A stretch of 20,825 nucleotides of DNA from Promethearchaeota archaeon (GTDB taxonomy: Archaea; Asgardarchaeota; Lokiarchaeia; Sigyniarchaeales; SOKP01): assembly GCA_030612905.1 (NCBI GenBank), contig JAUWNA010000005.1, forward strand, positions 1-20,825, written 5' to 3'. The position numbers and the translations under genes were made by a program. This document shows, piece by piece, positions 7,384 to 14,911 of this stretch (the first letter of the stretch is position 1; each line of letters opens with the position of its first letter). Under the pieces are notes generated by a model. It saw only the letters and a list, made by a program, of their open reading frames with translations. It ran no database searches and was not told the origin of the DNA.

Positions 7384-7629
7384 ATGCGCAACGTTCAAAA
7401 GTTCTATTTTTTTCGGTGTTATCACTGTGGTGAATGGTTTTATAGCAATAAGATATTAAAATCAAAAAAATGTTGGAAATGTAATCAGTCTTTTCAGTTT
7501 AAAAATTCTGTTAAAATTTCAAAGATGATAACGCTCCAAGAAGCCATTAAAACTATCAAGAAACTGAAGATGAGTGGAGAAAAAGAATCTCTTTTTTATT
7601 ATCTTAACCCAAAAGATAATTTTAAATGA
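7384..7629 (+). CDS. small zinc-ribbon protein (DUF1922-like)
   Basis: An 81-residue protein with a two-knuckle zinc ribbon, CYHC at residues 12-15 and CWKC at 30-33, followed by a helical region (EAIKTIKKLKM). The layout (an aromatic-rich start, two CxxC knuckles, then a strand and an EAxxxIxKL helix) matches the archaeal DUF1922 family, whose function is unknown. No Shine-Dalgarno precedes ATG 7384, so the message may be leaderless. It is divergent from the phosphate unit across about 190 bases that include TATATATA-like promoter sequence near 7230-7255. A nucleic-acid or protein contact role is plausible but not shown. Confidence 0.75.
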   Translation: MRNVQKFYFFRCYHCGEWFYSNKILKSKKCWKCNQSFQFKNSVKISKMITLQEAIKTIKKLKMSGEKESLFYYLNPKDNFK

Positions 7630-7737
7630 ATATTATTTTAAAAAATAAAATTATTTAAACCTCTCCTCTTCAATCTTTTTAAGATTCTAAATATAATATT
7701 ATTAAATTTTTATTAATAATTCATATACGGTGATTTT

Positions 7738-9198
7738 GTGAATACTATGGAAATTAAGAACGAATTAAAGCTATTTGATAACGATTTTATGAATCACTTA
7801 ACTCAAGAAGCGGGAAATCAAATTGATTATTGGGATATAAGAGCAACGATAAGTGTTGGAACGACTATAGATTTTACGGATCAAAAAAGTACAGAAATCT
7901 CTTCTTATGAAATTACAAATTGTGGAATAAGAACTTTTGTGAATGGAGGTTGGGGATTTTATGTGTTGAAAGATCTTGATAAAGATTTAATTAAAACAAG
8001 CTTTTTAAAATCGATTAAGCTAGCGAAATTAACAGAGTCTTTAACTAAACACAAGTTCAAAATCAAAGAAGTTAATCCTATTAATAAAAATTTTAAAATT
8101 AAGACTAAGAGAAAGTTGGTAGATGTAGATATTGAAGAAAAGATTCTTCTTGTAAAACATCACGAAAAGCTTGCATCTAATTATTCTAAAAAGGTAAAAA
8201 ACACGCATACGATTTACATGGATAGCGTTAAAAGCTATGTTTTTCTAAACTCGTTTGGTAGCAATATTTATCAAGATCTTTCATATTTACGCTTGTTGAA
8301 CATAGTTTATTCACAAAAAGGGGGTGTAATTCAAAGATCGATTAATTCCGTTGGAGGGTTGGGGGGATTCGAAATATTATCTACAGAGAAAGCAGAAAAT
8401 TTAAGCGTTAAAACAGCACAAGAATCGATTCAATTATTAGAAGCAAAATCTCCAGTTGGAGGAAAATTTACGATTATAGCTGATCCTAAACTTGCCGGAA
8501 CTTTAATTCACGAAGCACTTGGACACGCGTGTGAAGCAGATTTGGTTTTGAGCAAGGAGAGCATATTGGCAGGAAGGATTGGTCAAGAAGTGGCTTTTGA
8601 CGACATTAATGTAGTGGATGATCCCTCGATGGGGCAAGGATCGAAATTTGGATTACCATATGAGTTATTTGGGAGTTATTTTGTAGACGATGAAGGAACT
8701 CCTTCCCAAAAAACAGTGCTAATTGAAAATGGAGTTTTTAAAAATTATTTACATAACTTAGAAACCTCTTCTAGAATGAATGTACCTCCAAACGGCCATG
8801 GAAGAGCTTCATCTAGCTCTTATAAGCCTCAAGTTCGAATGGGATTTACTTACATCGAACCAAAAGACTGGAATGTGGATGAAATGATTCAAGACACAAA
8901 AAACGGAATTCTTTGTGAAGATTTTTTGTACGGATATACGAATCCGACCACAGGAAACTTCCAATTTAAATGTAAATTTTCCTATAAAATTAAAAATGGA
9001 GAAAAACAGGAATTGATGAGAGATGTTGCGTTGTCAGGTATGATTTTAGAAGCTCTAAAAAAGATCTCTGCGATTGGTGATAAAAATACATTCGGTTTTT
9101 CATCTGGAATATGTGGTAAGGGTGGTCAGAGCGTTCATGTAAGTGATGGAGGACCGTACATTAGGATCGAAAATATAACCGTAGGAGGGTTGAATTAA
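7738..9198 (+). CDS. tldD: TldD family zinc metallopeptidase subunit
   Basis: Catalytic subunit of the TldD/TldE protease, which degrades unfolded peptides within a closed heterodimer and in bacteria matures microcin B17. The 486-residue length is usual. The metal motif HEALGH puts His258, Glu259 and His263 in place, and the third ligand is Cys459 in ICGKGGQ, followed by VSDGGP. GTG 7738 follows a GGTGAT Shine-Dalgarno with good spacing; ATG 7747 is the alternative, three codons in. Its stop codon abuts the start of tldE, so the two are certainly translated from one message. Confidence is high; the physiological substrate is unknown. Confidence 0.95.
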   Translation: MNTMEIKNELKLFDNDFMNHLTQEAGNQIDYWDIRATISVGTTIDFTDQKSTEISSYEITNCGIRTFVNGGWGFYVLKDLDKDLIKTSFLKSIKLAKLTESLTKHKFKIKEVNPINKNFKIKTKRKLVDVDIEEKILLVKHHEKLASNYSKKVKNTHTIYMDSVKSYVFLNSFGSNIYQDLSYLRLLNIVYSQKGGVIQRSINSVGGLGGFEILSTEKAENLSVKTAQESIQLLEAKSPVGGKFTIIADPKLAGTLIHEALGHACEADLVLSKESILAGRIGQEVAFDDINVVDDPSMGQGSKFGLPYELFGSYFVDDEGTPSQKTVLIENGVFKNYLHNLETSSRMNVPPNGHGRASSSSYKPQVRMGFTYIEPKDWNVDEMIQDTKNGILCEDFLYGYTNPTTGNFQFKCKFSYKIKNGEKQELMRDVALSGMILEALKKISAIGDKNTFGFSSGICGKGGQSVHVSDGGPYIRIENITVGGLN

Positions 9199-10575
9199 AT
9201 GGAAAATACGATTGACATTTTTGAGCTTGCCAATTATGGGATAAAAATCGCCGAAAAAAAGGCTCCAAATTTTAAATGCGCAGAAATATTCGTTGGCAAG
9301 AGCGAATATACCAACATCGAACTCGAAGAAAATTCAATAAAATTCAGTGAAATTGGAAGCGACCATGGAGTTTCGATAAGAATTTACAATAAAAGAGGTT
9401 CTTTAGGGTTTGCGTTCACAAATAAATTAAATAAAAGAATTATAGAAAAAATTATAAAAAACGCCATAAAGATGATGAATGCAGGCACTGCCGACCCTAA
9501 CTTTCAAAATTTACCATTAAAATACAAAACTTATCCTAATGTTAAAAAATTATACGATCTCAATATAAAAACATTAACCATTGAAGACTCAATTGAATAC
9601 GTTAAAGAATTGATTACTGTATGTGAAGACGATGACTTAGCGATTTCTCAATCTGGTGATTTCACATCTAGTTGCAATATCTCCTATGTATTCAATTCAA
9701 ATAATATCGAAGTGTTTGAAAAAGAAACCATATTTTCAATTTCATCCAACATTATTGTAAAAAATGAAAGTACTGGAGAGACTTCAAATGGGTACGAATC
9801 CCAAATAAAAAGAAAACTAAAGGATATTAGCGGAACAAATACCGCGCTTGAAGCTTTAAAAAATGCGAAAAGAAATCTTAATAGAATTAAAATTAAGACC
9901 AAAAAGATGCCTGTAATATTATCTCCTAAAGGAACTATTAATCTTATTTTAAACCCAATTGCTTCCGCAATAAACGCAGAACTATTTCAATATAAACGAA
10001 GCTTTCTGGTTGATAAGAGAGAAAAAGTAATTGGTTCTGAATATTTAACTCTTGAAGATAACGCATTGATAGATGGTGCTGTAGGATCTAGTAATTTCGA
10101 TGGAGAGGGCGTTCCTTGCAAGAATAAAAAAATTATAGAAAAAGGAATTTTTTTAAAATCGGGCTTATTACATAACAGTTATACTGCAGGAAAGGAAGGC
10201 GTTGAAAGCACTGGAAACGCTTCTAGAAGGTCCTTTAGTTCTGTTCCCTCTATAGGTATATCAAACTTCGTTATACAAACTGGAACTTCTTCTATAGAAG
10301 AAATGATACAAGATGTTAAAGAGGGTATATTCTTAAATTCTACCGGAGATTCGGCAAATATTGCCACAGGGGACTTTAGTGGATTAATTTCCCAAGGTAA
10401 TGTAATTAAAAATGGAGAAATAAAGCAAGCTTTAAACGAAACTATGTTTGGTATAAATTTGTTGGATTTATTTAAAAATATTGATGCCGTATCAAAAGAT
10501 TATAGAATTTATGGGCCATTTAAAGCCCCGTATGTAAGGATCAAAGATGTACAAATTATTGGATCTAAAAATTAA
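9199..10575 (+). CDS. pmbA: TldE/PmbA family partner subunit
   Basis: Non-catalytic partner of TldD in the heterodimeric peptidase. It is 458 residues and homologous to TldD across its length: MIQDVKEGIF matches MIQDTKNGIL near the C-terminus, as does the ANIATGDFSG region. It lacks the HExxxH metal motif, as expected for TldE. ATG 9199 directly follows the tldD stop with no gap, and a GGAGGG Shine-Dalgarno lies inside the end of tldD, pointing to coupled translation. It ends 55 bases from a convergent gene. The symbol follows the family name PmbA/TldE. Confidence 0.94.
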   Translation: MENTIDIFELANYGIKIAEKKAPNFKCAEIFVGKSEYTNIELEENSIKFSEIGSDHGVSIRIYNKRGSLGFAFTNKLNKRIIEKIIKNAIKMMNAGTADPNFQNLPLKYKTYPNVKKLYDLNIKTLTIEDSIEYVKELITVCEDDDLAISQSGDFTSSCNISYVFNSNNIEVFEKETIFSISSNIIVKNESTGETSNGYESQIKRKLKDISGTNTALEALKNAKRNLNRIKIKTKKMPVILSPKGTINLILNPIASAINAELFQYKRSFLVDKREKVIGSEYLTLEDNALIDGAVGSSNFDGEGVPCKNKKIIEKGIFLKSGLLHNSYTAGKEGVESTGNASRRSFSSVPSIGISNFVIQTGTSSIEEMIQDVKEGIFLNSTGDSANIATGDFSGLISQGNVIKNGEIKQALNETMFGINLLDLFKNIDAVSKDYRIYGPFKAPYVRIKDVQIIGSKN

Positions 10576-10630
10576 ATTATTATGATTTAATCTATTGCTA
10601 TAATTTAGATTTATTTCATTTTTACGATTA

Positions 10631-11155
10631 TTAAGAAGTAATATTTAATCTAACATATACTACATCAAAAAATCTTCTAATTCCTGCAGAAGGGATTTCC
10701 CATAATTCCGCAATTATAGTTTGATTCGTTCCGACCTGTGAAAAGGACACATTAAATGCACTAGAAATCCAAACTTCTCTATGTGGTAAAGTAATTGTAG
10801 ACGAATTTACAAATGAGGTTGCGTTTAACGAGGGAAATGGTCCTAGTACAGTATCGTTATTTCCCTTCAAAATTTCTATATGGAATGAAAAATCCCGATT
10901 TAAATAATTTCCAACAGAAATATAAAAAGTAACATTTTCATCAACTGCAGCATTTGTAGGGTAATTTTCTGCTTTTTTGTCAGAATTCAAAATACCAAGA
11001 TACCAATAACCTGGATTAGGAGTTAAGACGGCATAAATAATAAAACCTGACACAACAACTATACCGATAATTAAGAGTATTTTGAGAATTTTATCAAATT
11101 CTTTATAACTGTTAAGTACTTTTCTTTTTTCTTCTTTACTATTCATTTTAAACAT
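10631..11155 (-). CDS. DUF1616-like single-pass, sequon-rich surface protein
   Basis: A 174-residue protein with a charged cytoplasmic N-terminus, one membrane helix at about 24-44 (a signal-anchor with no cleavage site seen), and an extracytoplasmic domain of about 125 residues. The domain begins with GYWYLGI and continues with YPTNAAVDENVTFYISVGN, which fits the extracellular part of DUF1616 proteins; the multi-pass membrane part of longer relatives is absent. Seven N-x-S/T glycosylation sequons are present (NVT, NDT, NAT, NSS, NVS, NQT, NIT), a very high density. Its start overlaps the end of the upstream sugar-nucleotide enzyme by 8 bases (ATGTTTAA), so the two are co-translated; ATG 11146 is an alternative start just past the overlap. 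A role in cell-surface polysaccharide or glycoprotein is inferred. Confidence 0.75.
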   Translation of the reverse strand: MFKMNSKEEKRKVLNSYKEFDKILKILLIIGIVVVSGFIIYAVLTPNPGYWYLGILNSDKKAENYPTNAAVDENVTFYISVGNYLNRDFSFHIEILKGNNDTVLGPFPSLNATSFVNSSTITLPHREVWISSAFNVSFSQVGTNQTIIAELWEIPSAGIRRFFDVVYVRLNITS

Positions 11156-12209
11156 TATCTTTAAACCAAGCTATTGTTTTCAATAACCCCTCTTCTAAAG
11201 AAGTTGTAGGTTGCCAATTTAGAATCTTTTTTGCTTTTCTTAAATCAGCAGATCTTCTGACAGGATCGTCAATAGGTAAAGACTTGAATACAATTTCTGA
11301 ATTAGAATTAGTCAATTTTGTAATGATTTTAGCTAAATGTAAAATAGTGTATTCTTTATTGTTACCCAAATTAATAACTTCTCCAATTGCTTCGTCTTTA
11401 TAAACTATTTTTAGAATTCCTTCAATCTCATCTACAACATAAATGAAAGAGCGAGTTTGAGAACCATCCCCAAAAATTGTTATATCCTCGTCGCTTAACG
11501 CTTGACGAATAAAGTTCGGAACAACTCTTCCAAACTCCGGCCCAGATCTGATTCTTGGTCCCGAAGTGTTAAAAATTCTTACTACTTTCGTTCTGATTCC
11601 GTGTTGTAATTCATACGCCTTAACAAAAGCTTCTCCAGCCCTTTTAGACTCATCGTAACAACTTCTGGGACCTACGGGGTTTACATTCCCAAAATAGGTC
11701 TCAGGTGTCGGAATTGCTTCATCGGGAGGATTGCCATACACTTCTGAAGTACTTGTATAGAAAAATAACGCATTATGGGCTTTCGCAATACCTAAGGCGT
11801 TCATCGTTCCAAGAGTATTACTTTTTAATATTGGAATTGGAAATTTTTTGAATTCAAATGGAGACGCCCTGCTAGCCATATGCATAACAATATCAATTCT
11901 CTTAATATCGCCCACGCAAATCCCGTTTGGATGATAAGTCAATCCAAAATAAATAGGTTTAGAAATATCGTGATTGATAAAACGGAAATCTTCTTTTTCC
12001 ATCAAATGAGAAATGTTATCGAACCTCCCAGAAGATAAATTATCTAAACATATGCAATATGCCCCTTGTTTTACTAGAACATCGCATACCCAAGAGCCTA
12101 GGAATCCTGCGCCTCCAGTTACTAAAATAATTTTATCTTGAAATGAAATGTTATCTTTTCTTAGACGATTAATTATTGTAGTAATATCATCTTGTATATT
12201 ATAAGTCAT
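11148..12209 (-). CDS. UDP-glucuronate decarboxylase-like NAD-dependent epimerase/dehydratase
   Basis: Short-chain dehydrogenase of the extended SDR class, 353 residues. The N-terminal Rossmann motif is GGAGFLG (32-38). Catalytic TSTSEVYG (152-159) and Y185-x3-K189 (YDESK) are present. The block NPVGPRSCYDESKR, and later NTSGPRIR with GRVVPNFIRQAL, are signatures of UDP-xylose synthase, which converts UDP-glucuronate to UDP-xylose; related dTDP-glucose dehydratases or UDP-glucose epimerases are alternatives. A GGCG Shine-Dalgarno-like site lies before ATG 12209. About 20 residues of N-terminal extension precede the Rossmann fold. It is co-transcribed with the sequon-rich membrane protein downstream; no glycosyltransferase is nearby. 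Confidence 0.88.
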   Translation of the reverse strand: MTYNIQDDITTIINRLRKDNISFQDKIILVTGGAGFLGSWVCDVLVKQGAYCICLDNLSSGRFDNISHLMEKEDFRFINHDISKPIYFGLTYHPNGICVGDIKRIDIVMHMASRASPFEFKKFPIPILKSNTLGTMNALGIAKAHNALFFYTSTSEVYGNPPDEAIPTPETYFGNVNPVGPRSCYDESKRAGEAFVKAYELQHGIRTKVVRIFNTSGPRIRSGPEFGRVVPNFIRQALSDEDITIFGDGSQTRSFIYVVDEIEGILKIVYKDEAIGEVINLGNNKEYTILHLAKIITKLTNSNSEIVFKSLPIDDPVRRSADLRKAKKILNWQPTTSLEEGLLKTIAWFKDNV

Positions 12210-12673
12210 TTTTATAACGCCTTTTTATCTTTATAAAATTTTCAAAAAATTATTAAATTTATTAATTTCAAATTTTATTTAATTAATTTCTTTATGATTA
12301 AAAATTAGATTGCGATATCATTAATTAAACTATTTAAACTACTCATATGTCTCATTTTCTTTTCTTTAAGTTTAAAAATAAAGTTTAGAAATATTATTGA
12401 TGTAGAGAGATTTTATAAAATCGCTAATAATACCAAGAGCGATTTTAATCATCATAAGTATAATGTAGTTATAAATTTTTTAAGGTAAACTAAAATGCCT
12501 GGAAATGCTGACCCACAACCCTAAATGATTCTCCCGCTTAGGTTATTGAATAACCTATAGTGCGAGAAAACCATAATTTTTCCTTTTTTTTCTGTAAGTA
12601 TGATGGAAGATATCTATCTCAGTATAAAATTTATATTTATTAAAATGTTGAGTTTACATTCAATATTGTAGAA
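12210..12673. other. intergenic region with an embedded structured element
   Basis: About 460 bases with no credible gene. The first 250 are plain A/T-rich DNA that must include the promoter of the minus-strand epimerase. Positions 12492-12570 are clearly less AT-rich and hold a strong hairpin. The remainder is A/T-rich up to the small GTPase stop. Confidence 0.5.
12492..12595 (+). ncRNA. candidate structured RNA or mobile-element end with long imperfect hairpin
   Basis: A locally GC-richer patch. Bases 12530-12567 fold into an imperfect hairpin: TCTC/GAGA at the base, a one-base mismatch, CGCT/AGTG, a small bulge, then AGGTTAT/ATAACCT (12540-12546/12550-12556) capped by a three-base loop. 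A T-rich run (about 12577-12591) follows on the + strand, as a terminator would. The upstream part contains CTGA and AATGATT, not well enough placed to call a C/D box RNA. It could instead be a terminator or the palindromic end of a decayed insertion sequence. Strand is assigned only from the T-tract. Confidence 0.4.
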
Positions 12674-13264
12674 TTAGCGAGTTTTTTGTCCACAATATTG
12701 ACAATATTTAAGCTCTAATGGATAATATTTATTACAACTAGAACATTTTTTTAAAGAATTATTGAGAATCTGTCGTCCAAGCATTTCGAAGACATTTTCT
12801 ACATTTTCTCCCGTCTTTGAAGAAACTCCAATTATCTCTCCTTGAAATTTGTATTTATTAAATACATCTTTAGCGTCTTCATGTTTGACTTCCCTTTGGT
12901 TTTCTAAATCAATCTTAGCTTCAATCATTAATTTGGTTTTTGGAGAATTTGGAACTGAAGTAATAACTTTAACCCAATCGTGAAGATCTTTTAAAGAATC
13001 TTTATTCGTAATGTCATAAAGAATGAGAGCTCCAGAAGCACCCGAGACGTAAGAGGGTAATAAAAGACGAAACTTTTTTTCTCCAGCAAAATCCCAAATA
13101 TTTAGAAGAATCTCTGTATCATCCACTACAACCTTTTTTGTTTCGAAATCAACCCCTATTGTCGACAAAGTTGATTTATCAAACTTTCCAGTGGCATAGC
13201 GCCTAATGAGAGATGTTTTTCCTACATTTTTAGCACCTGCTACTATTACTTTAAATTTGATAAT
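12674..13264 (-). CDS. Ras/Rab-like small GTPase with C-terminal zinc ribbon; ATT start inferred
   Basis: The frame upstream of TTG 13168 encodes a complete P-loop (GAKNVGKTS), so the true start lies further up. Between it and the stop at about 13291-13293 there is no ATG, GTG or TTG. I place the start at ATT 13264, 8 bases after a GGTG Shine-Dalgarno, giving 196 residues. G1 is residues 10-18, the switch Thr35 is in STIGVDF, G3 is WDFAGE (57-62), G4 is AKID (116-119) instead of NKxD, and G5 is SSKTG (148-152). After the G domain comes a zinc ribbon with Cys174, Cys177, Cys188 and Cys191, in place of a prenylation tail. Such GTPases are frequent in Asgard archaea; partners are unknown. No GAP or GEF gene adjoins it. 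Confidence 0.82.
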   Translation of the reverse strand: MIKFKVIVAGAKNVGKTSLIRRYATGKFDKSTLSTIGVDFETKKVVVDDTEILLNIWDFAGEKKFRLLLPSYVSGASGALILYDITNKDSLKDLHDWVKVITSVPNSPKTKLMIEAKIDLENQREVKHEDAKDVFNKYKFQGEIIGVSSKTGENVENVFEMLGRQILNNSLKKCSSCNKYYPLELKYCQYCGQKTR

Positions 13265-13585
13265 TGTTTTTACACCAAGTTTTTTTGATTATAATCTTAT
13301 TATTGTAAATATTAAAATAAAAGTATTAATCTTTAATCATAAAAATTTTATTATTAATTTTAATTGTTTGTTTTTTTTATTTTTAAAAAATTTCTCATGC
13401 AATTATGAAATTTTATTACAACCTTTTTAGTATTATTTGCCATAAAAAGTATCCTTTTACCTTTTATTTCTAGAATTCAATTTTGAATAAAAAAATGCTA
13501 AATTTACTTCCACGTGTGTGTTCTTTCACTTTTACATTAAAAACTATAAGCAATATTTTAATAGAAAAAAAAATATTGTCAAATC
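13265..13585. promoter_or_regulatory. divergent promoter region between GTPase and aminotransferase
   Basis: About 320 bases, T-rich at 13360-13400, without a credible gene. A 9-bp inverted repeat, CAATATTTT (13551-13559)/AAAATATTG (13570-13578), ends 7 bases before the aminotransferase ATG and could be an operator or leader hairpin. CTATAAG near 13545 is a TATA-like site. Confidence 0.4.
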
Positions 13586-14893
13586 ATGGAAAATCGTTCA
13601 AATAAAAAATTCATTGGGACTTTATCACAGAAAGAGTTAATGAAATTATACGCAAAACATGTGAATGCACCAAAAGTTCGAACTTTTAAAGGATTTGGGT
13701 TAGGAATCGTACTGGGAGAGCGGAAAGGAGTTAAAATTAAGTCACTTGCTGGACCAAGACCCTCTGATCCACCAATGGAACTGTTTAATTGCCACACATG
13801 TGGAGGTGTTTATAATTTAGGTCATCTAAATCCAAGAATTATTCAAGTTCTTAAGGATGCTTTAGATGGTGGGCTAGATATTGGTGATCATCTGTTATTA
13901 TCAGAATGGAGAGCTATATTGGGGAAAAAATTAGCGGAATTAATGCCTCCTGGAATAACAAAAACCACATTTGGAGTTAGCGGTGGTGAAGCAGTTGATA
14001 CTGCCATTAAGTTTTCAAGGGCATATACAAAAAGGAATGGATGTATCTCCGCAATTGGAGGATTTCACGGACATACCGGATTTGCCTTGGCAACTGGTGA
14101 TCCTGGCTTTAAAGAAAACTTTCTGTGGAATCTTCCTGGTTTTAAGCAAGTTCCTTTTGGCGATGGAGACGCCTTGAAAAAAACTATTTCGGATGATGTA
14201 GCGTGTGTTATTTTAGAAACTATTCCAGCAACTGCCGGAGTATTAATCGCTCCCGAAGGTTACTTTTCAGAGGTTCGGGAACTCTGCGACGAACATGGTG
14301 TTATGATGATCATTGACGAAGTTCAAGCTGGACTTGGAAGAACAAGTCATTTCTGGGCGATTTATGGTGGTTTATATGAGAGTGAAAAAGTTGTTCCTGA
14401 TTTTATGGTTTTAGGGAAAGGTATGAGCTCGGGGATATATCCAATTTCTACTTGTAGTTACAAACCATTTATAGAGAAGTCAGTTTTTAAGGACGATCCG
14501 TTCATTCATATTTCTACAACGGGTGGCTCAGATTTAGGTTGTGCAATTGCGTGCGAGATGTTAGACATTCAGTCCGATCCCGAATTTTTAAAACATGTAA
14601 AGGAAATGGGTAAGCTATTTGGTAAAGGTTTAGAAGAAATAGCGGACGATAATTCTGAATTAATAAAAGAAGTGAGGGGAAGAGGGCTTATATGGGGCAT
14701 GGAGTTTAATAGCGAAATATTTGGGCAATTAGCTATGCTCTCCATAATAAAAGAAGGCGTTTTACAAAATTACTGTGGTAATAGAAAAGATACCCTTATT
14801 ATGATGCCACCATTAATCGTGAAAGAAGAAGAAATTGAAGAGATAATAAAGAGAATAGGTAAAGGCGTCCATAATCTTAAAAAATTAAGTTAA
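13586..14893 (+). CDS. class III (PLP) aminotransferase
   Basis: Pyridoxal-phosphate enzyme of the ornithine/acetylornithine/4-aminobutyrate aminotransferase family, 435 residues, cytosolic. Visible features are GVSGGEAVDTAIK (130-142), FHGH (160-163), Glu211 in ILETIPA, DEVQAGLGRT (244-253, Asp244 contacting the PLP ring), and the Schiff-base Lys278 in LGKGMSSG. The N-terminus is about 30 residues longer than minimal family members. Substrate cannot be fixed: the active-site context is nearer 4-aminobutyrate or ornithine types than acetylornithine, and no arg or GABA genes adjoin it. There is no Shine-Dalgarno before ATG 13586, so a leaderless or hairpin-led message is likely. It is convergent with Hef, with 18 bases between the stops. 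Confidence 0.9.
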   Translation: MENRSNKKFIGTLSQKELMKLYAKHVNAPKVRTFKGFGLGIVLGERKGVKIKSLAGPRPSDPPMELFNCHTCGGVYNLGHLNPRIIQVLKDALDGGLDIGDHLLLSEWRAILGKKLAELMPPGITKTTFGVSGGEAVDTAIKFSRAYTKRNGCISAIGGFHGHTGFALATGDPGFKENFLWNLPGFKQVPFGDGDALKKTISDDVACVILETIPATAGVLIAPEGYFSEVRELCDEHGVMMIIDEVQAGLGRTSHFWAIYGGLYESEKVVPDFMVLGKGMSSGIYPISTCSYKPFIEKSVFKDDPFIHISTTGGSDLGCAIACEMLDIQSDPEFLKHVKEMGKLFGKGLEEIADDNSELIKEVRGRGLIWGMEFNSEIFGQLAMLSIIKEGVLQNYCGNRKDTLIMMPPLIVKEEEIEEIIKRIGKGVHNLKKLS

Positions 14894-14911
14894 AAATAAT
14901 TTTTTCTCAAT

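Noticed and set aside
12492..12570. C/D box guide RNA
   Set aside because: CTGA and AATGATT are present, but C, D', C' and D boxes are not in order or spaced properly.
12674..13168. Small GTPase as a truncated pseudogene beginning at TTG 13168
   Set aside because: The same frame continues upstream through a perfect P-loop with no stop; the gene is complete if an ATT start is allowed.
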